Below are positions 1 to 12,811 of a stretch of 64,000 nucleotides of DNA, in pieces; the first letter of the stretch is position 1, and each line of letters opens with the position of its first letter. The DNA comes from Cercis canadensis. Lineage: Eukaryota > Streptophyta > Magnoliopsida > Fabales > Fabaceae. The stretch spans positions 154,944-218,943 of the forward strand of contig QAOA01004841.1 of the NCBI GenBank assembly GCA_003255065.1, given 5' to 3'. Below the pieces are notes generated by a model, which worked only from the letters and a program-made list of their open reading frames with translations, was not told the origin of the DNA and did not search any database. The position numbers were made by a program, and so were the translations under genes.

Positions 1-1
1 T

Positions 2-94
2 AGATATGGTTTGAACAAGGGTTTCACTTTTTTATTTACACCTGATCCTGACGCATCACTAGTGTTCCTTCCGATTCCGGAAGGCACATGGTGA
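2..94 (+). CDS. Possible C-terminal end of an upstream gene (partial)
   Basis: From base 2 one frame stays open for 30 codons and ends in TGA at 92-94; the last residues read FLPIPEGTW. It lies about 650 bases before the 5' leader of the next gene on the same strand, where the tail of a neighbouring gene would be expected. I do not recognise the family, and 30 open codons can occur by chance. The following sequence to about 740 is AT-rich and looks non-coding. The preceding window would settle it. Confidence 0.3.
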   Translation, partial: RYGLNKGFTFLFTPDPDASLVFLPIPEGTW

Positions 95-739
95 ACGTTT
101 TCTAGCCCATTAACTCCCTTGTTACAAATGGGTTTCTTCTTAAACTTTGTGCTTCAATTTGGGATCAATCATTGCACAAAAAGAAATTTTGGTGTCAACC
201 CATTTCGCTGCTGGATTTTTATGATTTGAAGCCTTGCACAGTTGCACTGAGATGTCCTCAAAATTCAAAATCCAATTACATTCTAACGGAAATCAAAGGC
301 TGTTGTGCAACAGATTTTTTTTTAACTTAATGCAATATCATTTGCTCGCGATATTTTTTAAAATATTTAAATTATTATTTCATGTATGTTTTGGCCATTT
401 TTAGTAGTATTATTTTTTAATTAAATTTACTAATTATATATATGTATATTCTTTTGTTACCCAATAACATAATTACCCCCCTTTATAGTAATAATATAAT
501 ATAAAATTTATTGATAAAGTCCTACGTATTCCGTTCCTAATTCTTTTCTAATCCAAAAAAATATACTATTTAATACTATTAAGTTTCATATAACCAATGA
601 ATATAAACACAAAAAAAAAAAATAGTAATATATGATAAAAAATTAAAAATGGTGTATCTGACTAAAATTTTGATTTTTTAGTTTTTCTAATGTCCAAATG
701 ATAAATTAAAAAAATATTATTTAAAATTTGTAGCATTGT
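95..739. other. AT-rich intergenic stretch upstream of the SNAP43 gene
   Basis: Mostly A/T runs with no credible reading frame. It would hold the promoter of the SNAP43-like gene, whose GA-rich leader starts near 740, but I cannot point to a convincing core promoter motif. Confidence 0.5.
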
Positions 740-2189
740 ACCATACTCGCAGGAGGGAACCGGAAAGAATATCAGAGGAGAGGAGCTGAGCAGATACCGC
801 CGGAGAAGAAGAATAGAGAAGTGGAAAAGCCGCTGAGGCTGAGAGAGAAGAAGGCCTCGAGTCATTGTTTGCCAACTTCGAGAAGCTTCTGGACTCCTCG
901 GCGATCTTCTGGTGTAGCTATAGTCTGAGCTCGAGCCCATTCTCCAATTCGACGCCGTGGCAAGCGGCACAGCCGGAATAGTTTTCAAAAACTCGAACGC
1001 GTTTATTGAGAGGCGAAGGAGCAACCAATTAAACCAGGTACAATCAAATTTTATTGAAATAAACTTCACTGCGAATCAATCTTCATGTTTCTGAATTGGC
1101 TATGATTCTGCATATCATTCTCTGTAGGACCGCAATACTGTTTGATTATTTGCCTGTATAAGCCTTGAACATTATTTTTCTTTTCTTATTTTAGTATGCT
1201 TCAACCTGTAGCGAGATAATCAATTTCTCTGTTCTGTTTTTCCCCCCCAAATTTCAGTTTCTAGTTCGTTCTAGGTACTAATTTCTATAATGTTCCATCA
1301 GTTGCACTATATGTAACCAGCGTGAACGTGACAATGCGTACATTATTTTCATCTTCTGCCTTGTTCACAGGCCAAAAGTGGTTGTTACTATAGGTATATT
1401 TTTATGAATTTCGTGCTTCTGAGTCGAAGACTTTCATGCTAGTAAATTGTGGTCTTAAACTTAAAATTACGTCTTTGACATAATAAAATGAAGTATAATT
1501 CTTGTATCATAGTGGAATAGTTATCTATGTTCCTATAGACATACTTGGCCTTCGTGTAAGTCCTAATTGATGATTATGAGAAACAACAGTTTTGAAATGT
1601 TTCTTGATTCATTCATCAATTTGAATCTTATAGCCTAGGCAAGTGGAATAGGAGAGTGTGTCTGTTATGATTAGCTTACAACCTAAGGTCGCGTTGCAGA
1701 AAGTATTGTAAGAAACATAAAAAATTCATGCATGAAATTATTCCCGTACTGCCAAAACAGGGTAAAGTCCATGATGCTGGAAATCATATGCTTGTAAAAT
1801 GATGAACTTTGTCGTATATAAGTATATTGTGATCTTATAGTTCTATTTTCAGGCTTAGTTATAGTTACTTCGGAGAAACATTAAACTAGGAGAAGTCTTA
1901 TTTACTGTGAACAAGTAATAGAGCGCATGCCCAAGCCATACAAAAACTCTTCGTACTGAGTTAAACAGTGTAGTCTAGGCAAATTGTGATTTGATGTTCT
2001 CTAATGTACTCTCAGTTGTTCTCAAACACGTATAAGGAGCCCTGGACTATATTTCTTTGATTTCTTGTTCACGCTCTAGTTGCTTTTGGGGTTTCTGTAC
2101 GTTTTCTGTCACTTTTAGATGATGTTATGCAAGTTCTGCCCTTACTTTTTAACAAATAGCTGGTATTGGCTTCGCAGGCACTTTTCACA
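740..2189 (+). other. 5' leader of the SNAP43-like gene with a 5' UTR intron
   Basis: A G/A-rich, stop-containing stretch at about 740-1037 ends in AACCAG followed by GTACAA, a good splice donor. The next acceptor (TTCGCAG, ending 2177) leads 12 bases later into the ATG at 2190. I infer an untranslated first exon and a 1.1 kb leader intron (1038-2177), a common arrangement in plant housekeeping genes. The transcription start is a guess from base composition. Confidence 0.5.
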
Positions 2190-5100
2190 ATGAATCTCTC
2201 GTCTTTCAAGCTGGACATTGATGAGCTTATAAATGAATTTACTGAGGTATTATTAAGTTCTATGAACATTTTTTACTGTCATTGTGCTAGTTTAGTTGTG
2301 AATTCCTGGAGCTTGTTTCCCATTATTTCCAATCAATATTTTCCATGTGCAATTTTGGCGAGTGACAGAATGGATCAACAACTTTGGCTGATATGAAGAG
2401 AGTATGGCTTTCTAAAAGGTTCTCCTACATTTATGAAGCTAGTCCTTCTACCAACCTGGCCTTCTTCATGCAATCTCTGTATGCCCATTGTATAGGTACT
2501 TGTTTGACTGGTATACCACTACAATTGTGATTGCTACCAAATATTTCTTTGAAGTGGTAAATGCAAACTAGTCAGTTAAGTTTACAATTTGTCTGACCAG
2601 CTTTGATGGTGATCTCAATGGACTTTTTTTGTTGTGCTGAAAGATATGTCCATTAATGAAAGCCCAACACCTGAAAGGCTGTGAAGAAATTAGAAAACAG
2701 TAGTAAACTTCATAATATATCTCTGAAAATTCACCAGTCTAAGAGTTTCGTTATTTCATATATACAAGTTTTAATTTTTTGTTAACCTTATCTTTTTCTT
2801 TCAGTATAAGAACTCTTTTATACTCCTATGCAGGTTACATGGTTGATTATAATGCTTCTTTGTCGCACAGATTGGGTGGTCTCTATTGCCTTTACTGTCT
2901 TTATGAAACTCAACCATTTAAACCTCCTTTCAGAGTTTATTTATCTCTTGGTATGATAATCTTTCACTTGAAAATTGATTATGGTCAATTTTATATTTAG
3001 TTGCTTGATAGATGCCATACTTTATCTCCATTGGAAAAACCCTCATACTTATCCCAGTGCTATAAAACATGTTTTATATTTTGAATGACCTATCTGGGAA
3101 ACAGATTGTTGAACTCTGTTTTTTGTAATTTTGACATACTGTTGTAATTTTGCTTGTTGGAATCATTGAGAAAATATTTTGAGTTTTATTGACTCAATTG
3201 GCTGCGATAGACCTAAATCTTCAATAATATCTGCCATATAAACCTAAATCTTTATCGCTAAAGTTTTTATTAAACATATTTCATTCTTCTTTTGCACAGG
3301 ATTTAAAGAAGAATACAATAACTAAATATGAATAGATTTATTTATTTTCTTTTAATTTAAATAAACTTTTATAAGTAGAGGATCCTCTCTCAGTGTCACG
3401 TGCTCATTCTGTGTTGTGTATGTGTGTGGTTAGTCAGATTACTAGTCAGTAATTTGTATTCCAGTACTTGCAATCATGATGTGTCACACAAGTGAGCATA
3501 AGCTTAATGTATTTAATATTTTAATCTACCTTTTTTAGATAGGATATTGGAATATAGCAGTTTTTTGTTTGTTCCTGCATCTTGTTTACCATCTCAAGAA
3601 AGGTAATATTATTACGCATCCTTCAGAATCTAGCCATTCCAAGCTATAGGAATTGTAGCTCAGTGGTTTTACGGTTTAAATTTCTTCCCGATTTGTCAAC
3701 TTCATTTTTAGGCAAAGCATGATTTATGCTGATGGTTTCTCCAATTGGTTCCTGTATGTTGGATGTAGTGAAGTTATATCTTCTTTCGCTTTTTTCACCT
3801 TTGATGTTATTGTTCAGCAGCTTGGCGTCAATCACACTTGCATATGTTTGGGCAGATGCTAGCATTCATAGATGATAGCGGCTTTGATGCATGTCAGAAG
3901 AAAACTTTCTGATTATCAAATATCAGTCTTGATACTTCATTTTTTGCCGTTTATTTGGTCAGTTCCAATATCAACATGATTGACATGAAAAATCTAATTG
4001 TAGGTGTTTACACTTGAATATTCATGAGATTTTATATTTAGAATTACAACAATGAGTGTCTTGAGTGAAGTGAAATCTGCAGCTGGGTGATCAATATTTA
4101 CCCTATTTGTTGTTTATAGTTGAGACCTCAGTGATAAATTATAAATCTTAAAATTAGAAAAATAAATCTGATCAGGCAAAACCAACAGTTGGGACATCAA
4201 CATTATTTTTTGATTGCTTCATGTTTACTTTGACATACATACATGGAAGCTAGTTAGTATAGAGTAAGTTGCAAATGGCTTGAAGAAGTTTGGCATTACT
4301 TATCTTGCATTTCTCTTAGTTTTATCATCCTCCTTTTCTGCTCTTTTATTTTTAACCCGACTTCCATATTCATTGTACAGGAGAGCTAAAGAAACTTAGA
4401 GAACTTGCTGTTGATGCAAAAGATATAAAAGTGGTACCTGCTTTAGTAAAAAGAATGCTGGAAAGAAACATGTTCCTCTTTGGTGCTGTTGACTTAAAGG
4501 AAGGTTCTGTGGCAGAGACAGTGAACCAACTCCAAGAATTACAGAAAGCTCGTCTGGAAGTTGCATATGAAACGTATATCACTATGACAGACTTGTATTC
4601 TGTTTCTTCTTTCTCTGACATATTAGCCATAATTGTTTAATTATCTCAATAACGTATTGTGTTCTTGTTTTCCATGTGGATGACAGGTTATTTGGGGATA
4701 CTAAGGTTGAGCACTTCATCCACATGGATTTTGTGAGTGCCCTGCCACCTTATGATGTGCAAAATGTGTAGATAGTTTAATGCTTTTGGTTTACCACCAG
4801 ATTTCATAGGTGAAATTGGTATCTAGTTATTATTCTTCCTCAACTGGTAAAAGAGGTGTGACAGAAATGGAGGAACTTATAAATGCCATAGATACCCTAA
4901 TATCTTGGCAAATGATATATGGATCTGATGTGAACACGTATGATCTTAGATATAAGCACTACATTGACTTAAATTATGACCTAAATTTGTGAACGAGACT
5001 TATGTAAGACAACTGTTACTCAATCCATGGCTTCATCTTGTTCTGGGTAAATTAAAAATTTTGATTTTAATAGCTCTAACTTTCAGTAACTCGTCAGTCT

Positions 5101-6113
5101 GTAGAGAGATATATCTTATATAATCTCATGCTATGGATATCCTTTAAAATTGTCGTCAGATTTGTATGTGATTTGATCGCATCTAACATCCATTCTCCTT
5201 ACCACCTATCAGGGTGTGGAAGTTGACCTGAATGCGCTGAAGAAAATGTCATCTGAATATGCTGAAGCCAAGAACGTAGCCATTAGAGGTACTTTTCTCT
5301 ATTTCCAATGGAACATCACAAAGTGGTCGGGAACCGAGATATTTTCTATAAGTTGAAGTGATTGCATATTGTAATGTCAAGCGAGTGTCTTTGACTGTCA
5401 TTCTGAGAGGTCAATGTAGGCAACCTTGAAGATCCACCAATGACAATTGTTCTTGTCATTTCCCTCAGAAATTGCTTTGTTCTGTGAGCAGTCAGTTTCT
5501 GTTAGACATTCACTGGGATGAATTTTTATTTTTTTCTAGGCTGAAACTACTTATGATTTCTATAGTGTACGAAAGTATTATACTAAACTAATCTGAACAT
5601 AAAGTGCTATGATTCACAAATATCTTGTCCTTGAAATGTTGCTGATGGAATGCATATTTGAATCTTGAGTTTCCAAATTACAATTTTAACCAGATAATTC
5701 ATTTACAAATGTTGTATAATATTGTCCTCTGATTTTTTAACTTCTTAACTTTGTATTGGTTTTGTGTCAGCTACTGATGTTCTCTCTGGCTGTTGTAGTT
5801 TGACTCAGTTATGATATATTGAATTTTGTCAATCATCTAATTTTTATATTTATGTCTTTGCTTCTTGTTTATTCTTAAAGAAGCAAGCAATGTTATAGAT
5901 GTCCAAAATATAAAGCACATATCAGAAGATAAGGAAATGATAGGGGATGTTGTGGAGAAGATTGCTGATGACTGGCTAGTCCAGAAAGAAAGTTTCTATA
6001 AACAAACAGGATTGGGGGATGATGAAGGATATGGTCAGGTGCTGGAACAACTACTTCTAACGCAAGATGATGGAGAGACTAATCAGGATGATAGACATGA
6101 ATCTGAATCATAA
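2190..6113 (+). CDS. SNAPC1: snRNA-activating protein complex subunit, SNAP43/SNAPC1-like
   Basis: Subunit of SNAPc, the nuclear factor that binds the proximal element of snRNA promoters for Pol II and Pol III. Coding exons inferred from GT-AG sites and phase: 2190-2246, 2369-2495, 2834-2950, 4381-4573, 4687-4732, 5213-5288, 5881-6113. They sum to 849 nt, 282 residues plus stop, with every phase closing. The SNAP43 signature is clear: an N-terminal segment beginning MNLSSFKLDIDELINEFTE, then the conserved core RLGGLYCLYCLYETQPFKPP (human: GALYLLYGLYNTQ) followed by a strand RVYLSL, then a helical region. The C-terminus is acidic and polar. ATG 2190 is the first start after the leader acceptor. 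It lies tail-to-tail with the next gene. No long basic C-terminal extension as in vertebrates is seen, as expected for plant members. The last acceptor, CTTAAAG, is weak but phase supports it. Confidence 0.85.
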
Positions 6114-6728
6114 CTTCAGCTGCATATTCTAAGGTAATTGAACAGGGTTGGAAAACAGAGACTTACTGGATATTGAGATGCTTACATGGAAAATCCTTAT
6201 TGTGGTCCATATAGTAGTTATAAGGTAATTGCTGTATGAAAAGTCTTGATTAGGTAAGTTTATACAATTTATTAAGTGCGTCAAACACCATATTAACTTA
6301 TGCTATTCCATCTAATCATATAGGGCGCACCAAAACATAGGGCCTTAGATTTTTTTTTTTTTCTTTTTTATTTTTAAGTATCTTAGATCATTATGGATTT
6401 ATGACAATTCATCTGTGTATATAGCGTGGAACATTTTGTTGTTTATAATTTTGATGATATCAAGAACAGAAACGTCATTTCATCGTTAGAAAAATCATAT
6501 GCTTGCTTCGATTGTTGCTAAATGTATCATGCCACAGCTTTATTCATGACCAAAAGTATGTAAATAAATTATAAGCCTTCTAGTCTCTAGTGTTATTTTC
6601 TTTCTGTTTTGTTTTGTTTTTCTCATATAATATTTTCTTTCTTTTCCTAGACGCTTACAGAAATAAATATATTTCCAGTGTTTAGAACACATAATTACTA
6701 GTTAGAACTTAGAAGCAGCAGAAAGAAT
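6114..6728. other. Intergenic gap between two convergent genes (3' UTRs)
   Basis: It holds the 3' UTR of the SNAP43-like gene (+) and the end of the raffinose-synthase-family gene (-). It is T-rich with no reading frame of note. An AATAAA-containing stretch at about 6562-6568 could serve the + gene but is far (450 bases) from its stop. Confidence 0.5.
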
Positions 6729-6734
6729 TTTATT
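6729..6734 (-). terminator. Candidate poly(A) signal of the SIP/RFS gene
   Basis: TTTATT on the + strand is AATAAA on the - strand, about 170 bases after the stop codon at 6903. Spacing and strand fit a 3' UTR signal; there is no transcript evidence. Confidence 0.4.
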
Positions 6735-6902
6735 TTTCTTTCCATCCAAAAACCAGGTAGTACAATGTGAGAGAGAACCCAGCGGGGGGAAGTGATAAAA
6801 CTCTCCGTGTTAGCAAAAGATATAATACCAATTCTCCAAATATTTCCCGCCTCTGGCTCTTCTTATCTGTAACTATGTCTATAATTAACTAACAACATGA
6901 AC

Positions 6903-9273
6903 TCATAATTCAACCTCAACGACGTGAAACTTCTGCCCCTCCTCTGGCAAATTATCTAAACTGAAACTTACCAACCCAGAAGCTGAATCATACACAAAAT
7001 CAACCATGTTAGAACGCACCAAGCACCTTCTGGGTCTGGTCGATGAATAAGCACCAAATTTCCCACACCCCTTAACCTCCATCTGAACCACACCTACCAG
7101 TGCCTCCCCTTTCACCTCGTATGTGAGGCCTTCAATGGCTCCACCGGCATTGAACATGTTAACTAGTCCCAGAGGTGCAAAACTGATCCCAGGAGCTATA
7201 ACCTTGATGGGTGTCACGGTGAAGATATCGTGTTCCAACACGTTGAACGACACCGGCATAGCCACATTGTAAGGAAGAACCACAAGCTCACCGGACCGTT
7301 GGCGGTAGACGACGCAGTCACCATTCCAATCAGAATCGGCAGCAGCCTCCGATATGAGATGGACATCACGGCCTCTGATATACCCTGTGAGGGCTTCCGA
7401 TTTCGTTTGGTGGAAGGCGTTCTTTCTCTCAGCGCTACTCCACGCGGCTCCTTGGCAATTGTACACGCCTAGAACTCCGGTGAACTTGTTCCTGTTCCAT
7501 ATCTTCAACAAGCTCACACCATCTCGGGCCGGGTCTGTGAACAAGCAATCTTTGGTGGGTCTACCGGGTAAAAGGGGTCGGAGCACCGACCCATCAGGCA
7601 AGACCATCTTCTTCAGGAGCTCAAAGTTATGCTTCCCAGGAGCATCGCTGACGTATATGGGTCCACCACTGATGGCTCTAGCCGAGCCGTGGTACTCAGC
7701 CGCCGGATGAAGCGAGTGGAACATGTCCCAATCTGGTTGCATGATCTCGCCGAGGAAGATGCTGTTGTAGGCCACCGATGCAATGTGGATGGTGTGCGAC
7801 ACCGGATCACGCGGGTAGAAATCATCAGATGCTCTCACCATAGCCGTTTGTTTTGAGCTGTTCCATAATATGAATTACGTCATACCACATCAGAATATAT
7901 CCCATTAATTAGAACAAGGAAAAAAAATTAGAGTTTGGAGTTTGGACTTACCAGTATAACGCATCAGTATTGTGGCTCATGCAGGCGATGCAGCCATTGT
8001 CTGGGAAGTTCCTGGCAATGGAGGCATCCAGAGCTTGGTGGTACTGTCTGGTGAGCTCAACCCTACCACCTAACCCTGCACCCAGAGTCTCCAATATGCA
8101 CTGCACGTCCACCTTAACACCATCTATACCCGCAGATGCCAGATAACTGTGCAGCTCGTCGTAGAACTTGTACACGTTTCTGGGGTTCACGAGCCCCAAT
8201 CCATGCACCGCCATAGCATCAGTTTTCCATGTGGGCTCGTTCTCCACCACTCCCTTGGACACCATTGGATACTTCATCACCGAACCGTATTCCTCCATTT
8301 CCTTCACTCCCGGGAAGACCCCACCCCAGTACCCTGTGATCGCGTGCCAAACATACACATACTTGAGCCCGTGTTTTTGTTTGGCAATGTTCACAATGTT
8401 CTTGATCCCCAATTTTGGGTCCTCCTTATTCTGGAATTTCTCGTTCTCCTTAATCCCGGTTAATCTAAGCACAGGATCAGAACTCTCTTTCTTCTTGCTC
8501 TCATTGTTGTTATCTTCCAGCGGATCAATGCCCACGGATTGCCACCCGTCGTCGATGATCACGAACTTCGGAGGGGTCCCACCGGCGGCGAGAGATTCAA
8601 GGCCAGCTTCAACTCCTTCCTGGGTCACTTCTCGGTAAAATGCGTCCCAGGTGCACCAACCGAAATAGTCAATGATCCCAGGCAATTTCTTCTCATGCCG
8701 TAGACGAAAAGTCTTCAGGTGGTTCTTCACGGCTTTGAACGCGTCATGGATTGTAGCGAATGGGTCGGTTCCGGCACTGATGAACAATGCGTGGCTAAAC
8801 GACGACGCCTTGGTGTCCACGTCACCACTCTCCAGGCACAGCTCCAGCTGATCCTGAGTGTTGCCTTGTAAGCAAGCTCTGAATGAGCCTTCGATCAGAG
8901 GGAGGAAAACGGTGTAGACAATCTGGTTATCCTCGTTTCTGTCGTCGGATTCGAGGTGGGTCCCATCTTTAGTCTCCACCAATAAGAACTGCGTCTCAAG
9001 AGGAATATCCATCCCTTTATCTCCCATCTTCTGGGCCATCCACCATAACTTGAACCTAAAGCACGCTAAGAACCGGACGTCCGTGAGAGTTCCCAATGAA
9101 ACGACGTGGTTGCTGTCTTCTTTGTCGAAGACCGCGCCGAGAAATATTCCCTCCACCGGACCCGACGACGACGCCGATGTCTCGATCACATTGTCCGGCA
9201 TTCCGGTTAAAATAGTACGGTCCTTCACAATGAGATTGCCTTCAGAAATCCGAACCGCTCGTTTGATCGTCAT
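6903..9273 (-). CDS. Raffinose synthase / SIP-type alkaline alpha-galactosidase family enzyme
   Basis: Member of the GH36 plant family annotated as probable galactinol-sucrose galactosyltransferase or seed-imbibition protein (SIP), acting on galactosyl-sucrose sugars. Exons: 7952-9273 and 6903-7857; donor GTAAGT and acceptor GAACAG join phase 2 to give ALYCSKQTA, 758 residues. Visible landmarks: FRFKLWWM (substrate region), [16 protein letters not shown] (D241/D242), catalytic nucleophile in GVKVDVQ (D389), acid/base region [11 protein letters not shown] (D452/D453), then the C-terminal beta domain ending HVVEVEL. The MTI start at 9273 is the family's usual start; an in-frame ATG lies 29 codons upstream at 9360, but a splice acceptor (ATTGCAG) overlaps it, so that part is probably 5' UTR. 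The insertion typical of stachyose synthases is absent. SIP-type proteins include hydrolases as well as synthases, so the exact reaction is uncertain. Residues are closer to SIP1-type ([21 protein letters not shown]). Confidence 0.9.
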
Positions 9274-9680
9274 TTCCTCTTCTACCTCCTCTTTTCCTCT
9301 GTATTTTCTTCTTAAATCTTGTAGCTCCCTGTACGGTTTAGTCACCTGGCTTCTCTGCAATTAGTACACAACACACGATTCAGATTTCCTGAAAATGCCT
9401 ATTACTAATTTACTTGCCGGATTGAAAGCCACGAAAATTTACCTTAAAATTCAATATAGGAAAGGATCGATTCAAAGAATGTCTGCAAATTCCAAAATAT
9501 GCTACATGCAAAACCAATCACCGTCAGCAAACAACAATTCAATTATAATATTCTCGAATTTTCCCGAAACCAAACAGAAAGAAAGAAATAGAAAAGGAGT
9601 ATGAGAGGGCACCAGAAGTTGAGAGTTTCTTGAGTGCCTTCGAATAGATGAGAGAGTAATCAAACCTCGAAGCAAATGTG
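9274..9680 (-). other. 5' UTR of the SIP/RFS gene with a likely leader intron
   Basis: The TATA box at 9706-9713 predicts transcription from about 9675-9680 (- strand). The acceptor ATTGCAG at about 9355-9361 implies a leader intron reaching back to a donor near 9560-9610; I cannot choose between several GT sites. The frame across 9539-9964 has no start codon downstream of the predicted start site, so it is not an extra coding exon. Confidence 0.4.
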
Positions 9681-9705
9681 GGTCTGGAACGAATTACCGG
9701 ATTGA

Positions 9706-9713
9706 TATTTATA
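9706..9713 (-). promoter_or_regulatory. TATA box of the SIP/RFS gene
   Basis: TATAAATA on the - strand, a perfect plant TATA box, placed about 430 bases before the ATG and about 30 bases before the likely start of the leader. Confidence 0.6.
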
Positions 9714-9979
9714 CTGAGAGATGAGAGGCTACACCATGGATTTGTGACCATTGTTAACAAGCCCTTAAAGTTTCTTATGAGTCTCGTCTTGGCAAGTAGC
9801 ATCAACTGTTCCCAACCTATTAACGGTATTAAAAATTCTTGGCGGTCAGAGTCGTTAACGTTGACGGCAGATTTTATCGCCACGTAGGATCCACGCCGAA
9901 CACATTCACTTTCTCGTGTTTGAACAGAGCCTGGTCGTGTGTTATATCCAACACGACGTTTCATGGACCTTTAGCTAGA

Positions 9980-9985
9980 CACGTG
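9980..9985. promoter_or_regulatory. G-box / ABRE core (CACGTG) upstream of the SIP/RFS gene
   Basis: CACGTG within ACACGTGG lies about 270 bases upstream of the TATA box. Other ACGT cores occur nearby (CCACGTAGG around 9881 and CCACGTACT around 10090). Such clusters bind bZIP/bHLH factors and are typical of ABA- and stress-responsive promoters, which would fit raffinose-family sugar metabolism. Function is inferred. Confidence 0.45.
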
Positions 9986-10059
9986 GATAATTCGCACGAT
10001 GATTGCGACATGTTTAACTGGCTTCTGGGGTATATACCGATAAGTCCTATTCGTAAATA

Positions 10060-12811
10060 AAAATTAAAAAAAAGGTGCTGATCAGTGTCCACGTACTCAC
10101 TCTTTGACGTTTATCTGTCGCTAACGCGGACCGGTAGAACCGTAGAGGTTAACAACTCGAGTATACAACCGCGTTACTTCGTATAAGATATTTTCCAGCT
10201 ACGCATGGCTTTTCTTGTTACAAATTACGAATATTTCCAAGTCAAAATTAAAACGATTAGCATCATAAATTTATAAGAATTATTTGCATCTTTTATCGTG
10301 GGAGCCAAGCTAATGATGAGTGACGAATAAAGGGATGACATTTTGAAAATTTATAACAATTAACCAAAAGTGATAATTGTGGTAGCGGGCCCAAATTTCC
10401 AATGATTGGGGTGCCACGGATGTTGTGAGGTGGCCCACCAAGTATATGATTTTTAGTAAATTAAAATGTGTAGCTGGACCTAGCACGTAATTGCAGGACA
10501 AGTTGAAAAATCTTGGGAATCACATGGTCCATCATCCACTTGCCCAATAGCCTAGTGGCTAATGGCACAGTTGGAGACAGATTCGTCTGCATTTTAGCTT
10601 TATGAATATATGGCCCTACAAAATTGATATTGTAATTCAATTATTGAGACCAAAGATTGTAGCATCTCGGATTATCAATGAATGAGGATAGATAGGACTT
10701 TGCAGTCTTTTTCTCATTTATTGTTAAAAATAATAATATAAACCAGAGTTGGATCTTGTTCATCATTCATTAGTAGTGTTAGATTCAGGCGATCTGCAAT
10801 GCGTGGATAATTCTCTTTGTATAATTAATCTGATGTCAGATGCCACGTTGATTGTTGAGATTACCTATAAGCTCAAATACTACCATTTGCAACCCCGTAT
10901 TTCTTGGACGCATACGTGAAGACAAAGACAAGTAGCAACACTAATTAACACTCCTTATACGCCAATACTTTGGCTTATATACAGCTTCTATATTACCTTT
11001 CGGAAAGGGTCCAAAAGTCTTAAAATTTTCTTTCTGTTTTATTTTAAAAAAATAAATAAAAAGAATCTTAAATTTTTTTATATTTTCTCATACACCTAAA
11101 AAAAGTGTGTTACTAAATAGTAAATATGTGTAAAAAAAACATTTTTGTACCGATACAGCTTGGGTTTGGTAGAAGACGACAGTAACATAACAAAATATCA
11201 ATCACGAACCAAATCCCATCATAATCCTAAACGACTGGAAATACAGTTGCCACGTGGACCCGCATACACTGATATTTTGATGAAGTAAACGACATAGAAG
11301 AAATGTCTCTTGGAATATGGAGGTCTGTGATGTGAAACCCTACGTTGCAATTGCAAATCTATACAGTTAAAACTTAAAAGCGACTTATCTTGTTGCTTTC
11401 TGGACTTCTCTGGAAAGCTTTCATATGTTTCCAGCCGTACGATAATCGGAGAAAAAGATGAACGGCACACGAAACATGTCAAGATGACAAGAATGAAAAA
11501 TCCATGGTCGGTAAAAATGGAAAGCAGTGGGTACTTCGCGAAGTTTGATAATGAGGAATCATATGAATAGTACTGTGGATGAGTCTGGAGAGTGGCTAGG
11601 GAATTCTACCGTGACCGAGATTAATTCGTTTGTATTAAGAATGTGCGATGAGAGCTTTGTCCTTTGGGAACCCATTTTGGAGATATGCCAATGTCATTTG
11701 AGAAAGTAAACGCTTCTGTTGAAAAGTTACCTTTACAGCATATGAAATAAATTGACAGGCATGCACTAAAAAGCTTGTGGGTGATTGAACACAACACTAA
11801 CTGCATGCATGTTGAAGAAGCCAAATCATGTTGGGTGTGATTTTTAGCTTTTCTCATGTCAAGGAGTTCATGTGATATTCAGTATTCCTCGACAACCCTT
11901 TAGGGTCTGTTTGGGAGTTTTTTTAGAAGGGAGAGGAGAGGAAAGGAGAGGAAATGGAGGGAAAGGAAGGGAAAGGAAAGGGAGGGGTTTTCCTCTCCTT
12001 TGTTTGGATGATTAAAATTAGCAAAAGGAAAGGAAAGGGAAGGAAAAGTCTTATTGTAAAGTATTNAGTATTCCTCGACAACCCTTTAAGCATGCATGCG
12101 TTGACACTTCAGCATTTAAGCGAACAAGAAAAACAAGGTGAAGCATATAAAAGCCTTCATAGGAACCTTATCAAAATTTTAATAACAACGTGTGTCACGA
12201 ATTATACTGATTTATGTTTAAGTCGTGAAATCTGTTGTCTTTATTTTATTTAGATAGGTAGATATAATTTGTGTTGAACTAGTTTGTAAAACATTTACGA
12301 TTTTAGTAATAATCAACACTTAAAGTCAACAATATTTCATCTCAAAAAAGTCAATAAAAATTGAACTTGATTATAGATTTGTTTTTTTTTTTTTTTTTTT
12401 TGCTAATTACTTGATTGTATATATGAATTCACCTTATTTAAATTATTTCATCAATTCATGTTTATTTTATGGGTTGCACTTTTTTGACCCAAACCTATTT
12501 AACAAAGCCCAAACTCTTTTAAGATAATGTTAATTTAGAGTTAAATTCATGGATAGTAGTGCCGCCAGTTACCGTTACCACCCTCCAGACTTGAGTTGAC
12601 CTTTTTGTCCTCGAAGAAATCCGACATGTTCTTACTCGCAATTTAGCGAGCTGGGCTTTCTCTTGTAACAATTCAGGGCCTCCCCCCATCTTTGAACTTC
12701 AAAAAGGGCCCTACTCTTCTTTATTTGTTTAAGGTATTCTGATTATTCACTCAAACCTTTTTTTTTAAATTCTTCCGCCACTAAATAAATGAAAATACCC
12801 AATAGCGGGTA
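10060..12811. other. Intergenic region between two divergent genes
   Basis: AT-rich with no gene I can support; small frames show no family resemblance and no splice context. It contains the distal promoter of the SIP/RFS gene, a purine-rich transposon-like piece at 11902-12065 ending at an N, a T-run at 12380-12401, and the RIF1 promoter at its right end. Confidence 0.5.
11902..12066. mobile_element. Possible truncated TIR element (GGGTCTGTTTGG end) abutting a gap
   Basis: A TTA precedes GGGTCTGTTTGGGAG, the kind of terminus seen in plant PIF/Harbinger-like MITEs and similar to the end of the element at 39932. A purine-rich body follows and stops at the N at 12066. The other terminus is not visible, so length and family are uncertain. 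Confidence 0.3.

Noticed and set aside
8149-8638. Long + strand frames opposite the SIP/RFS exon
   Set aside because: Shadows of a GC-richer exon with no similarity of their own.
9274-9360. 29-residue N-terminal extension of the SIP/RFS enzyme from the ATG at 9360
   Set aside because: A splice acceptor overlaps that ATG, and the family normally starts at the MTI at 9273; treated as 5' UTR.
9539-9964. 141-codon frame on the - strand upstream of the SIP/RFS gene
   Set aside because: It starts upstream of the TATA box, has no family resemblance, and overlaps the predicted promoter and 5' UTR.
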